Source of the DNA: Chitinophaga oryziterrae
GTDB taxonomy: Bacteria; Bacteroidota; Bacteroidia; Chitinophagales; Chitinophagaceae
Reading direction: 5' to 3'
Assembly: GCF_009758125.1 (NCBI RefSeq)
Contig: NZ_WRXO01000009.1
Span: forward strand, 62,001-126,000
Length of the DNA: 64,000 nucleotides
Shown here one piece after another: positions 50,592 to 59,527 of the stretch (the first letter of the stretch is position 1; every line of letters begins with the position of its first letter). Below the pieces are notes generated by a model. That model searched no databases. It saw only the letters and a list, made by a program, of their open reading frames with translations, and had not been told where the DNA came from. A program made the translations under genes and the position numbers.

Positions 50592-50783
50592 ATGGCACAA
50601 AAAAAACCAGCTGGTCCGGCAGATAAAAAAGAAAAAGATGTACAGATTTCTGATGATGGATTGAAGAAAGATGCTACAGAAATTTATATGGGAGATAGTA
50701 TACTGCAAACTCCGGAGGAACATCAGGAAGATGCGAACACAGACCCTGAAAAAGATGATGAGATTACCCTCGGAAATGCTTAA
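50592..50783 (+). CDS. Small acidic hydrophilic protein
   Basis: A 63-residue protein, lysine-rich at the start and very acidic afterwards (MAQKKPAGPADKKEKDVQIS; EEHQEDANTDPEKDDEI), with no hydrophobic core. Such disordered small proteins are common in Chitinophagaceae and have no known function. It has its own terminator and is convergent with hmgA. Confidence 0.5.
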   Translation: MAQKKPAGPADKKEKDVQISDDGLKKDATEIYMGDSILQTPEEHQEDANTDPEKDDEITLGNA

Positions 50784-50827
50784 AGAATAAAGCGCTTCTT
50801 TTTCCGGAAGAGAAGCGCTTTATTCTT
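50783..50827. terminator. Bidirectional terminator between the small acidic gene and hmgA
   Basis: Two perfect 17-base arms (AAGAATAAAGCGCTTCT at 50783-50799 and its complement at 50811-50827) with an 11-base loop lie exactly between two convergent stops. Confidence 0.8.
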
Positions 50828-50828
50828 A

Positions 50829-51986
50829 TTATTCAGCCCAGCTCATCACATAATGTCCGTCCTCAATTCCCAATGCATCTTCCGTGATCTGTAAAGGATG
50901 GAACGTATCTACCATCACAGCTAATTCTTTCGTCTCTTTCGCTCCTATACTCCTCTCCACAGCACCCGGATGAGGACCATGCGGGATACCACCCGGATGT
51001 AAAGTGATCATCCCTCTTGTTACATGTTTACGGCTCATAAAATCTCCATCCACATAATACAATACTTCATCACTGTCTATATTACTGTGATTATATGGAG
51101 CAGGAACAGACTGCGGATGATAATCGAACAACCTGGGGCAGAAAGAACAAACCACGTAATTACCGCCTTCGAAAGTCTGGTGTACCGGCGGTGGCTGATG
51201 CACCCGTCCTGTTATCGGTTCAAAATCATGAATGGAAAATGCAAACGGATATTCACAGCCATCCCAGCCGATCACATCAAAAGGATGATGTGCATAGTGA
51301 ATAGGGTACATCACCCCTTTCTTTTTGATCCTTATTAAAAAATCTCCTGCTTCATCAATTGTTTCCAGGTTCTCCGGCTGGCGGATATCCCTTTCACAAT
51401 AAGGAGCATGTTCCAGTAATTGTCCGAAATGGCTGAGATAACGTTTAGGATAACGGATAGGACTAAAAGATTCCAGGATGAATAAGCGGTTATCAGTACC
51501 GTTAAAGCTGATCTGATAAATAGTCCCCCTTGGTATCACCAGGTAATCTCCATATCCGAAAGTCAGTTCCCCGTACTGTGTGCGTAATACGCCCGCACCT
51601 TCATGTATGAAGATCATCTCATCAGCATCTGCATTCTTGTAAAAGTAGCTGGTCATGCTTTCGCGTGGAGCAGCCAGTACAATATGGCAATCGTTATTCA
51701 CCAGTACAGGCTTCCTGCTTTCCAGGAAATCATTCTCGGGTTTGATGTTAAAGCCCTGGAAGCTGCGGTGTTTCAGCATTTTCTCTTCCGCCACTTTTGG
51801 CGCTACATTGTAAGGTTCATCCACCTTTACAATTTCCGTAGGCGGATGGCAATGATATAATAACGTTGAATTGGAAGAAAAGCCTTCGGTAGAAAATAAC
51901 TGTTCGGAATATAACGTACCATCCGGCTTGCGGAATTGCGTATGACGTTTATGCGGGATCTTTCCCAGCTTATGATAGTGAGGCAT
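50829..51986 (-). CDS. hmgA: Homogentisate 1,2-dioxygenase-family protein
   Basis: A 385-residue cupin-type dioxygenase with FIHEGAGVLRTQYGELTFGY and YLVIPRGT in the first barrel and MITLHPGGIPHGPHPGAVE in the second, which carries the iron-binding histidines and glutamate of HGO. It opens the ring of homogentisate to maleylacetoacetate, the step after HppD. The fumarylacetoacetase gene is not in the window. The length is shorter than the ~430 residues of mammalian and proteobacterial enzymes but usual for Bacteroidota. Confidence 0.9.
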   Translation of the reverse strand: MPHYHKLGKIPHKRHTQFRKPDGTLYSEQLFSTEGFSSNSTLLYHCHPPTEIVKVDEPYNVAPKVAEEKMLKHRSFQGFNIKPENDFLESRKPVLVNNDCHIVLAAPRESMTSYFYKNADADEMIFIHEGAGVLRTQYGELTFGYGDYLVIPRGTIYQISFNGTDNRLFILESFSPIRYPKRYLSHFGQLLEHAPYCERDIRQPENLETIDEAGDFLIRIKKKGVMYPIHYAHHPFDVIGWDGCEYPFAFSIHDFEPITGRVHQPPPVHQTFEGGNYVVCSFCPRLFDYHPQSVPAPYNHSNIDSDEVLYYVDGDFMSRKHVTRGMITLHPGGIPHGPHPGAVERSIGAKETKELAVMVDTFHPLQITEDALGIEDGHYVMSWAE

Positions 51987-52164
51987 GAGTATGTTTTGAT
52001 GTATGGAATATAACAGAGCGTGTCTACAGGATTTCTATACCCCTTTCTGCAGGGCGGCAAGCAGGAAACAATATTTCCATTTGCGCTTATCTATATAATA
52101 TGTGAAGTTCCGGAAATACGGCATTATGTAACGTGGTTATTACAAATATAAGTAAATTAGAGAT

Positions 52165-52334
52165 AAGCACCTGAACAGGTTCCAAAGAGCTGCTGAACAG
52201 GTTCTAAAGAGCTTCTGATAAGGTTCATCCTACGTTTATCCTACGTCTTTTAACGTAGGATAAACGTAGGATGAACCTTATCAGAAGCCTGTCAAGTGCT
52301 ATTATGAACCTTGTCAGAAACCGTTCAGGTGCTT
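52165..52334. repeat. Large ~170-base hairpin-forming repeat
   Basis: The inner arms 52211-52246 and 52253-52288 are perfect complements over 36 bp with a 6-base loop; within each arm ATCCTACGT occurs twice, 11 bases apart. The outer arms 52165-52176 and 52323-52334 (AAGCACCTGAAC and its complement) close the structure. Between them the left side has three tandem 22-base units starting CTGAACAGGTTC or CTGATAAGGTTC, and the right side has inverted versions. It fills much of the 529-base gap between hmgA and the thr leader. No gene lies in the gap except a doubtful 31-codon frame (52325-52420, minus). Confidence 0.85.
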
Positions 52335-52455
52335 TTCAGTGCCTGTTCTCCTATAGCAGTGATCTCCAGGTATTTGTCCCGATTCTCTCTATACCCGTAT
52401 TTTTTCACAAATAACCGCATCTAAATTTAAATAATTTCAAAACTTTGACAATTCA

Positions 52456-52487
52456 TTTGTTAATTCCAAAGAAATCATGCATTTTTG
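52456..52487 (+). promoter_or_regulatory. Candidate promoter of the thr operon
   Basis: TTTG at 52456-52459 and CATTTTTG at 52480-52487 (one mismatch to TAnnTTTG) are separated by 20 bases, as expected for the Bacteroidota housekeeping promoter. The transcript would start near 52493, so the leader peptide at 52516 is included while an ATG at 52477 is not. Confidence 0.5.
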
Positions 52488-52515
52488 TTTGCGAAAAGTA
52501 AATTAAACAATAATA

Positions 52516-52617
52516 GTGCTACATTCTTCTACATACTTCTCATCTGCGATCTGCGCCTTCTCCGGCACAGGCTTCAGCACTATTACAACAACTACAATTA
52601 CCCCGTTACGGGGTTAA
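52516..52617 (+). CDS. thrL: Threonine-operon leader peptide (attenuator)
   Basis: A 33-codon frame from GTG 52516, ending at TAA 52615-52617, that encodes SAICAFSGTGFSTITTTTIT and then PLRG. Eight threonine and three isoleucine codons are present, with the run Ile-Thr-Thr-Thr-Thr-Ile-Thr just before a GC-rich hairpin. This is strikingly like E. coli ThrL, which also combines Thr and Ile codons upstream of thrABC. It lies 80 bases before thrA. No ATG is available in the frame, so the start is uncertain. Ribosome stalling at Thr or Ile codons would mask the hairpin; this mechanism is inferred. Confidence 0.65.
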   Translation: MLHSSTYFSSAICAFSGTGFSTITTTTITPLRG

Positions 52618-52620
52618 TTT
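52601..52620 (+). promoter_or_regulatory. Attenuator hairpin at the end of the thr leader
   Basis: CCCCG-TTA-CGGGG forms a 5-bp GC stem whose 5' side overlaps the last Thr codon and the Pro codon of the leader, followed by TTAATTT. A second pair of mutually exclusive small stems (ACCAC 637-641 with GTGGT 645-649, or GTGGT with ACCAC 650-654) follows before thrA. Confidence 0.5.
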
Positions 52621-52697
52621 CACATATCATCCAACGACCACCTAGTGGTACCACCGGTAAAAGGGATAGGAACTTTACGTATTAATATCATTATACA

Positions 52698-55145
52698 ATG
52701 CAAGTATTAAAATTTGGCGGAACTTCCATGGGAAGCGCCCAGGCGATAGAACAGGTTTGCAATATCATACAAAATAAAAAACCAAACGGGCGCTTTACCA
52801 TCGTTGCTTCCGCTATGAGTGGCATTACCGACAAACTGATCCAATGCGGACAGCTTGCCGGACAAGGACAGGAACAATACAGAAGTGTATTGCAGGAAAT
52901 TGAGAACAAACACCTGGATACCATCCGCACCCTCTTCCCGATTACCGTACACAGTGGCCTTATCAGCCAGGTGAAAAAGAGACTCAACACACTGGAAACC
53001 CTTTGCGACGGGATATTCCAGGTGGGAGAACTCAGTGCCAGGTCGCTGGACAAGATCATGAGCTTCGGAGAACTGGTATCCTCTTACCTGCTTGCCGAAA
53101 AGCTGAAAGTAAACGGGCTCAAAGCCATATGGAAAGACAGCCGTGAACTGATCGTTACTGACAGCCACTTCGGCAATGCGGCCGTAAACTTCCTCGCTAC
53201 AAATCATCAGGCTAACCAATATTTCCAGCAGGAAACTGCCGACTACTTCGTACTGCCCGGCTTCGTAGCCGCCAGTGCTGATGGCGAAACCACCACCCTG
53301 GGCCGCGGTGGGTCCGACTATACCGCTTCCATCATCGCTGCTGCGCTCAATGCAGAAGTGCTGGATATATGGACAGATGTGAGCGGAATGATGACCGCCG
53401 ACCCCCGCCTCGTATCACAGGCTATTCCTATCGCACATATCAGCTATGCGGAAGCAATGGAACTCTCCCACTTCGGCGCGAAAGTAATCTACCCGCCTAC
53501 CATACAACCCGTAATGAATAAACGTATCCCTATCTGGATAAAGAACACCTTTGCCCCGGATGATCATGGTACGCTTATCCATATACCGAATGGTGAGGCC
53601 CGCAGCTTCCCCGTAACAGGTATCAGCGGTATACAGAAGATAGCCCTGCTGACCCTCGAAGGTAGTGGCATGGTGGGTATCCCCGGTTTCTCCAAACGCC
53701 TGTTCGAGGCTTTGCTGCAGGAACGTGTGAACGTGATCCTTATTACACAGAGTTCTTCCGAACACTCCATCACCGTAGGTATCCATGAAGCTGATATGCT
53801 GAAGGCCAAAACTACTGTAGACAGCGAGTTCGCTCAGGAAATACAGGATAAACGTATAGAACCGCTGATAGTTGAGAGAGATATGAGCATCGTAGCGGTC
53901 GTAGGTGATAAAATGAAAAATCACCACGGTACCAGCGCTAAACTCTTTGGCGCTTTAGGTAGGAACGGTGTGAATATACGCGCTATCGCACAGGGTTCTA
54001 CAGAAAAGAACATCTCTGTTGTGATCAATAAAGCAGACGTGAAGAAAGCGCTGAACGTTATACATGAAGCCTTCTTCGAAACACCGCTCAAACAGGTGAA
54101 CGTATTTATCGTCGGTGCTGGTAACGTAGGTAGCAAACTGCTGGAACAACTGAATCAGCAGCATCATTACCTGATGAATGAACTGGGACTGCACGTGCGT
54201 GTGGCAGGTATCACCAACAGTAAAAAGATGGTGTTCGGTCATGAATCTATCAACCTGCCCGAATGGCGCGCCTTACTGGAAAACGGGGAACCGGCCGACT
54301 TAAAAATCTTCACTCAGAAAATAAAATCCCTGAACCTGCGCAACAGCGTGTTCATTGATAATACTGCCAGTAAAGAAGTAGCGGCTATCTACGGTGAATT
54401 CCTGCAACATGGTATCTCCGTAGTTACCTGCAATAAAATAGCCTGCTCTTCCGACTATGCATACTATAAGAACCTGAAGGAACTGGCGCGTAAATTCAAC
54501 GCTTCCTTCCTGTTCGAAACCAATGTAGGCGCAGGTTTACCGGTGATCAACACCCTCAATGATTTAATCCGCAGTGGTGATAAAGTCCGCAGCATTGAAG
54601 CGGTCCTCAGCGGAAGTCTGAATTTCGTGTTCAACAACTTCGTGAATGGCGCTAACTTCCGCCAGGTAGTAAAAGCAGCCCAGGATGAAGGATACACGGA
54701 ACCAGATCCACGTATAGACCTCAGCGGGGTGGACGTAATGCGCAAAATACTCATCCTGGCCCGTGAAAGCGGCGCGGTAATGGAGCTGGAGGAAATCACC
54801 AACCACTCCTTCCTGCCGGCAGAAGCACTGAACGCTCCTTCCGTTGCTGATTTCTATGAGCAACTGGACGTACATGCGGCTCATTTCCTTAACTTACGCC
54901 AGAAGGCCGACAACGAAGGCAAAAAGCTGAAGTTCGTGGCCCGTTATGAAAATGGGAAAGCGGCTGTAGGACTACAGTCTATCGCGCCTGATCACCCTTT
55001 CTTTAACCTGGAAGGCAAGGATAATATCGTGCTGTATACCACTAACCGTTATGCGGCCCAGCCCCTGATCGTAAAAGGTGCAGGCGCGGGCGCAGATGTA
55101 ACAGCTTCCGGTATATTTGCTGATGTGATCAGATCTGCGAGATAA
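52698..55145 (+). CDS. thrA: Bifunctional aspartate kinase/homoserine dehydrogenase I
   Basis: An 815-residue fusion. Residues 1-~295 are aspartate kinase (KFGGTSMGSAQAIEQVC, TTLGRGGSDYTAS, DPRLVSQAIPIAHISYAEAM). Residues ~310-460 hold ACT regulatory domains. Residues ~465-815 are homoserine dehydrogenase (VFIVGAGNVGSKL for NAD(P) binding, LFETNVGAGLPVINTLNDL and SGSLNFVFNNF, EPDPRIDLSGVDVMRK). It performs the first and third steps from aspartate to threonine. It is first in thrABC, 16 bases before thrB, and preceded by the leader peptide, so it is probably controlled by attenuation. Confidence 0.96.
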   Translation: MQVLKFGGTSMGSAQAIEQVCNIIQNKKPNGRFTIVASAMSGITDKLIQCGQLAGQGQEQYRSVLQEIENKHLDTIRTLFPITVHSGLISQVKKRLNTLETLCDGIFQVGELSARSLDKIMSFGELVSSYLLAEKLKVNGLKAIWKDSRELIVTDSHFGNAAVNFLATNHQANQYFQQETADYFVLPGFVAASADGETTTLGRGGSDYTASIIAAALNAEVLDIWTDVSGMMTADPRLVSQAIPIAHISYAEAMELSHFGAKVIYPPTIQPVMNKRIPIWIKNTFAPDDHGTLIHIPNGEARSFPVTGISGIQKIALLTLEGSGMVGIPGFSKRLFEALLQERVNVILITQSSSEHSITVGIHEADMLKAKTTVDSEFAQEIQDKRIEPLIVERDMSIVAVVGDKMKNHHGTSAKLFGALGRNGVNIRAIAQGSTEKNISVVINKADVKKALNVIHEAFFETPLKQVNVFIVGAGNVGSKLLEQLNQQHHYLMNELGLHVRVAGITNSKKMVFGHESINLPEWRALLENGEPADLKIFTQKIKSLNLRNSVFIDNTASKEVAAIYGEFLQHGISVVTCNKIACSSDYAYYKNLKELARKFNASFLFETNVGAGLPVINTLNDLIRSGDKVRSIEAVLSGSLNFVFNNFVNGANFRQVVKAAQDEGYTEPDPRIDLSGVDVMRKILILARESGAVMELEEITNHSFLPAEALNAPSVADFYEQLDVHAAHFLNLRQKADNEGKKLKFVARYENGKAAVGLQSIAPDHPFFNLEGKDNIVLYTTNRYAAQPLIVKGAGAGADVTASGIFADVIRSAR

Positions 55146-55161
55146 TTAAACTAATTACAAC

Positions 55162-56088
55162 ATGGATATTAAAGTATTTGCTCCTGCTACCGTTGCCAAT
55201 GTAGCCTGTGGGTTTGATGTAATAGGACTGGCGATGGACGCTCCCGGCGATGAGATGATCATGCGCCTGAGCTCCACTCCGGGTGTTACCATCACGAAGA
55301 TACACGGTGCCAGCCTATCCACAGATCCGGCGCAGAACGTTTGCGGTGTGGCAATACAGGCTTTGTTACAAAAGTATGGCCAGCCAGACACAGGCATAGA
55401 ACTGGAACTCTTCAAGAATATCCCTCCCGGCAGTGGCATCGGCTCCAGTGCCGCCAGCTCTGCGGGTGCTGTGGCAGGCGCCAATTACCTGCTGAACAAC
55501 CCGTTCACGCCTAAACAACTGGTACGTTTTGCCATGGAAGGCGAACGGCTGGCCAGCGGCGCAGCACATGCGGATAACGTGGCGCCGGCCATTATGGGCG
55601 GCTTCACCCTGGTACGCAGTTACAAACCACTTGATATTACAGGTCTGCATACGCCCGCCGATCTCTGGGTGACCGTCATCCATCCGCAGATAGAAGTAAA
55701 GACTTCCGATGCCCGTGAGATACTCAAACAAAAAGTACTGATGACAGACGCCATCCGTCAGTGGGGTAACGTAGGTGCATTAGTGGCTGGTCTCTACCAG
55801 GAGAATTATGACCTCATCAGCCGTTCCCTGGAAGATGTGATCGTAGAACCGGTACGCGCTATCCTCATACCTGCTTTTTATGAACTGAAAGTAAAATGTA
55901 AGGAAGCCGGCGCCCTGGGCGGCGGTATCTCCGGATCAGGCCCTTCTGTATTCATGTTAAGCAAAGGAGAAACAAATGCACGTAATGTGGCAGAGATGAT
56001 GAATAAGGTGTATGCCCCGCTGGGCGTGGATTATAAGATCCATGTATCTCAGATAAATACCAGGGGATGCAGAATAGATAAAGTGTAG
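55162..56088 (+). CDS. thrB: Homoserine kinase
   Basis: A 308-residue GHMP kinase with APATVANVACGFDVIGLAMD at the start, the ATP-binding loop PPGSGIGSSAASSAG (about residue 90) and a C-terminal GGGISGSGPSVFML motif. It phosphorylates homoserine in threonine synthesis. It sits 16 bases after thrA and 25 bases before thrC in one operon. Confidence 0.96.
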   Translation: MDIKVFAPATVANVACGFDVIGLAMDAPGDEMIMRLSSTPGVTITKIHGASLSTDPAQNVCGVAIQALLQKYGQPDTGIELELFKNIPPGSGIGSSAASSAGAVAGANYLLNNPFTPKQLVRFAMEGERLASGAAHADNVAPAIMGGFTLVRSYKPLDITGLHTPADLWVTVIHPQIEVKTSDAREILKQKVLMTDAIRQWGNVGALVAGLYQENYDLISRSLEDVIVEPVRAILIPAFYELKVKCKEAGALGGGISGSGPSVFMLSKGETNARNVAEMMNKVYAPLGVDYKIHVSQINTRGCRIDKV

Positions 56089-56113
56089 GGATCATAACAA
56101 AAGTCTACAAACA

Positions 56114-57403
56114 ATGAAATATTTCAGTTTACAGAATAAACAGCATGTCGTTTCTTTCGAGGATGCAGTAGTACAGGGATTAGCACCGGATAAAGGATTA
56201 TACTTCCCCGAACAGATCCCTTCATTTGAAAAGGATTTCTTTAACAAGATAGAACAACATGCTGATCTTGATATCGCTTATGCGGCTATCAAACCTTTCG
56301 TAGGTGAAGAAATCCCCGAAGAGATCTTACGCAAAATCATTGCAGATACACTCAGCTTTCCTTTCCCCCTGGAAAAGGTAAAAGATAACATCTACGCCCT
56401 GGAATTGTTCCATGGCCCTACCCTGGCATTTAAGGATGTAGGCGCCCGCTTCATGGCAGGCTGCCTGGGTTACTTCCGCAGAAATGACAGTCGCCCCGTA
56501 ACCGTACTGGTTGCCACTTCCGGCGATACCGGCGGAGCCGTGGCACATGGTTTCTACAACGTTCCCGGCGTACGTGTAGTGATCCTCTACCCTTCCGGTA
56601 AAGTAAGCACCCTGCAGGAAAAACAGCTCACCACCCTCAATGGTAACATCACCGCCCTGGAAATCCAGGGCACTTTCGATGACTGCCAGCGCATGGTGAA
56701 AACCGCTTTCCTGGATGCAGAATTACAGGCACACTGCCTGCTCACCAGCGCCAACTCTATCAATGTGGCCCGCTGGCTGCCGCAGATGTTCTATTACCTG
56801 CTGGCGTACAAACAACTGAAATCAGATATAGTATTTTCCGTGCCCAGCGGTAACTTCGGTAATATCTGCGCTGGTATGATGGCTGCTGCCATGGGCCTGC
56901 CCGTGCAACATTTTGTGGCCAGTACCAACATCAATGATACAGTGCCCAGGTTTATGCATTCGGGTAAATACGAACCCGGACAGGCAACACCTACCATTTC
57001 CAACGCCATGGACGTGGCAGATCCCAGCAACTTTATCAGGATCCTGGAACTGTTTGCCAACAGTCTGCCTGCGTTGCAACAGAAATTAACTTCCTACAGC
57101 TTTACAGATAAAGAGACCGTAGCTACCATGGAAGAAGTATGGGAAAAGGAACATTATATGCTGGACCCTCATGGTGCAGTCGGTTACCTTGGCCTCCAAA
57201 AATACCTGTCCTATACAAAGAGTGCTGCAGGTGTTTTCCTGGAAACGGCTCACCCTGTAAAGTTTGCAGATACCGCTCCGGCGGCCCTTCAGGAGAAAAT
57301 AGTTACACCAGAGCGTGTGCAGTCATTATACAGCCTTGATAAGAAAGCAGTATTGTTGCCGAACGACTACAATGCATTAAAAACATGGCTGATGCAGAAT
57401 TAG
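56114..57403 (+). CDS. thrC: Threonine synthase
   Basis: A 429-residue PLP enzyme with the lysine motif GPTLAFKDVGARF (about residue 105), the phosphate-binding loops TSGDTGGAV and SGNFGNICAGM, and the typical N-terminal YFSLQNKQHVVSFEDAVVQG. It converts phosphohomoserine to threonine. It is the last gene of the operon and is followed by a hairpin. Confidence 0.96.
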   Translation: MKYFSLQNKQHVVSFEDAVVQGLAPDKGLYFPEQIPSFEKDFFNKIEQHADLDIAYAAIKPFVGEEIPEEILRKIIADTLSFPFPLEKVKDNIYALELFHGPTLAFKDVGARFMAGCLGYFRRNDSRPVTVLVATSGDTGGAVAHGFYNVPGVRVVILYPSGKVSTLQEKQLTTLNGNITALEIQGTFDDCQRMVKTAFLDAELQAHCLLTSANSINVARWLPQMFYYLLAYKQLKSDIVFSVPSGNFGNICAGMMAAAMGLPVQHFVASTNINDTVPRFMHSGKYEPGQATPTISNAMDVADPSNFIRILELFANSLPALQQKLTSYSFTDKETVATMEEVWEKEHYMLDPHGAVGYLGLQKYLSYTKSAAGVFLETAHPVKFADTAPAALQEKIVTPERVQSLYSLDKKAVLLPNDYNALKTWLMQN

Positions 57404-57404
57404 T

Positions 57405-57434
57405 AATTAGCTGCAAGCTATCTTGCAGCTAATT
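57405..57434 (+). terminator. Hairpin at the end of thrABC
   Basis: AATTAGCTGCAAG pairs perfectly over 13 bases with CTTGCAGCTAATT around a 4-base loop, directly after the thrC stop. The following TCTTTAATATT is only moderately U-rich. The next gene begins 16 bases later. Confidence 0.6.
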
Positions 57435-57449
57435 CTTTAATATTGTAGT

Positions 57450-58463
57450 ATGAAATACCTCGCCCTTTTATTGATACCTATCCTTTATTCTTGTCAGTCC
57501 AATTCCACAGGACAGCAGGATGCTGATAAGGCAGACGCTGACTCTGCCCTGTATGCACCTATGGTATTACCATTAACAGATTCACTGAGCACGTTCCCAA
57601 ACGATGCCGATCTTCACTTCCGCAGGGCGTTGCTATTGTTCAATACTGATCCCGCACTGGCACAAAAAGACTTCGAAAAAGCAGCCCGGCTGAAACCACA
57701 GGTAACAGACTACTGGGCAGGTGCAGGCGAAGCTGCCATCCTGGTAGAAAAATATCCGCAGGCTGTTGCCTACTTCGAGAAAGCATTGAAAACATCCCCT
57801 CATTATCCTTATCTGGAATACAGGCTGGCGACTGCCCTGATAGAAAATAAACAATACAAAAAAGCAGACAGCCTGGCCTCCGTACTCGCCGTCTCTAAAG
57901 ATACACACGATAAAGCCTATTACCTGAAGGCCCGTATTGCGGAAGAAAGGAAAGATACCGCTCTTGCCATTAAGCACCTCTCCACTGCCATTGATGCTGC
58001 CGGTATGCAAAGTGATTATGATGCCGTAATGGAACTGGGCGACCTGCTCCAGGAAAGACATCTTCCGGCTGCCATTCATTATTATGAATTAGCTTCCCGC
58101 CTCGATTCTTCCAATGCAGATGCACAATATGCCATCGGTCAGTATTATGAAAAGGATGGTAAATTTGCAGAGGCAATAGCAGCTTATAAAAAAGGGGTTG
58201 TGATAGATCCGGATGATGAGGACCTCTACCTGGCCATGGGAAAAATATATTACAGACAGCAACAATGGCCTGCTGCATTCAGTTATTTTAATATGGCGGC
58301 CAAAGCATCTCCCGCAGATGCAGAGGCTTATTACTACCGTGCCCGCTGCCACGAAAAACTTGGCCGCAAATTAGCTGCTATTGATGATTACAGTAAAGCG
58401 CTCACCTTCCGCAAATCATACCCGGAAGCCAGAGCTGCACTGGACAGTCTTAAAAACAAATAG
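57450..58463 (+). CDS. TPR-repeat lipoprotein
   Basis: A 337-residue protein with a lipoprotein signal (MKYLALLLIPILYSC) and at least six tetratricopeptide repeats between residues ~50 and 330 (YWAGAGEAAILVEKYPQAVA; ADAQYAIGQYYEKDGKFAEA; ADAEAYYYRARCHEKLGRKL). TPRs mediate protein contacts; a role in envelope assembly is possible but not shown. It is separated from rpe by one base, so the two are co-transcribed. Confidence 0.85.
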   Translation: MKYLALLLIPILYSCQSNSTGQQDADKADADSALYAPMVLPLTDSLSTFPNDADLHFRRALLLFNTDPALAQKDFEKAARLKPQVTDYWAGAGEAAILVEKYPQAVAYFEKALKTSPHYPYLEYRLATALIENKQYKKADSLASVLAVSKDTHDKAYYLKARIAEERKDTALAIKHLSTAIDAAGMQSDYDAVMELGDLLQERHLPAAIHYYELASRLDSSNADAQYAIGQYYEKDGKFAEAIAAYKKGVVIDPDDEDLYLAMGKIYYRQQQWPAAFSYFNMAAKASPADAEAYYYRARCHEKLGRKLAAIDDYSKALTFRKSYPEARAALDSLKNK

Positions 58464-58464
58464 A

Positions 58465-59124
58465 ATGGAACAAAGAAACACGCTCGTAGCGCCTTCCCTG
58501 CTGGCATCTAATTTTCTGGAGCTGGGAAAAGAAGTGGATATGCTGAACCGCAGTGAAGCCGACTGGCTGCATCTGGATGTGATGGACGGCCGTTTTGTGC
58601 CCAATATCAGTTATGGTATTCCCGTAATTGCCCAAATAAAAAAAGCAGCAAAAAAGACATGTGACGTACACCTGATGATAGAAGAACCTGAGAAATATGC
58701 AGAAGCGTTTAAACAGGCAGGTGCAGATATCTTAACGGTTCATTATGAAGCCTGCGTACACCTGCACCGCAACATACAGCAGATAAAAGGACTGGGCATG
58801 AAAGCCGGTGTGGCATTGAACCCACATACCCCCGTACATCTGCTGGAAAATGTGATCAACGACATTGATGTGGTACTGGTGATGAGTGTGAATCCTGGTT
58901 TCGGTGGTCAGCATTTTATCCCGCAGACACTGAAAAAACTCAGAGAATTAAGGGAAATGATCAGGGCATCCAATGCATATGCACTGATAGAAGTCGATGG
59001 AGGAATAACGCTGGATAATGCGGCGGATATTATTAATGCCGGTGCGAATGTATTGGTGGCGGGTAGTACGGTTTTTTCATCTGCGGACCCTGCTGCTACA
59101 ATTAAAGCACTCAGAGAAAGTTAA
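58465..59124 (+). CDS. rpe: Ribulose-phosphate 3-epimerase
   Basis: A 219-residue TIM-barrel enzyme beginning LVAPSLLASNFLELGKEVDM, with LHLDVMDGRFVPN (metal-binding Asp), VHLMIEEP, VMSVNPGFGGQ and IEVDGGI, all diagnostic of Rpe. It interconverts ribulose 5-phosphate and xylulose 5-phosphate. The start at 58465 is chosen over an upstream in-frame ATG that lies inside the TPR gene. It overlaps the convergent response-regulator gene by 4 bases at the stop codons. Confidence 0.95.
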   Translation: MEQRNTLVAPSLLASNFLELGKEVDMLNRSEADWLHLDVMDGRFVPNISYGIPVIAQIKKAAKKTCDVHLMIEEPEKYAEAFKQAGADILTVHYEACVHLHRNIQQIKGLGMKAGVALNPHTPVHLLENVINDIDVVLVMSVNPGFGGQHFIPQTLKKLRELREMIRASNAYALIEVDGGITLDNAADIINAGANVLVAGSTVFSSADPAATIKALRES

Positions 59125-59519
59125 CTGTACTGTTGCAGTTTCGTAATAATTTCGTTGGATAAAGGTTTGGTAAGGTATCCTTTTACAAAGGAGAAATTAT
59201 CTACCTTTTTCCTGTCTTTATCATCAATAGAAGAAGTGAGTACAAAAATTCCGATCTCCTTGGATAGTTGCTCATAAAAGCCCGCATAATCATTCAGGAA
59301 CTCCCATCCGTCCATCACAGGCATATTAAGGTCCAGCAGGATCAGGTCCGGCAGAAGGGCTGGCTCATCCTGATGCTGTTTCAGATAATCAAGTGTATCC
59401 TGGGCATCCGAAAAAGTCTTCACGTTCTCCCCTATACCTTGCCGGCGTATCATGATATTAGCAATTTGCTGATGTATAGGGTCGTCATCTACTATAAAGA
59501 TCAAATTGAGCAGCTGCAT
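59121..59519 (-). CDS. Single-domain response regulator
   Basis: A 132-residue CheY-like receiver: the acidic pair is in IFIVDDDPIHQQ, the phosphorylated Asp (about residue 63) in LILLDLNMPVMDGWEFL, then VLTSSIDDKD and the conserved Lys in YLTKPLS. There is no output domain. It begins 8 bases after the hybrid-free PAS histidine kinase on the same strand and is the probable target of that kinase. Confidence 0.92.
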   Translation of the reverse strand: MQLLNLIFIVDDDPIHQQIANIMIRRQGIGENVKTFSDAQDTLDYLKQHQDEPALLPDLILLDLNMPVMDGWEFLNDYAGFYEQLSKEIGIFVLTSSIDDKDRKKVDNFSFVKGYLTKPLSNEIITKLQQYS

Positions 59520-59527
59520 AGAGGGAC

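Noticed and set aside
52325..52420. A 31-codon minus-strand frame (RLFVKKYGYRENRDKYLEIT) beside the giant hairpin
   Set aside because: It reads like part of a winged-helix protein but is far too short, is flanked directly by an in-frame stop and overlaps the hairpin arm; at best a gene scrap, so not listed as a gene.
52485..52685. A 66-codon plus-strand frame (TTG start) overlapping the thr leader in another frame
   Set aside because: Its Tyr/Asn run (HYYNNYNYP) is the out-of-frame reading of the Thr/Ile codon run; the start lies at or before the predicted transcript start, and the Thr-rich frame explains the region better.
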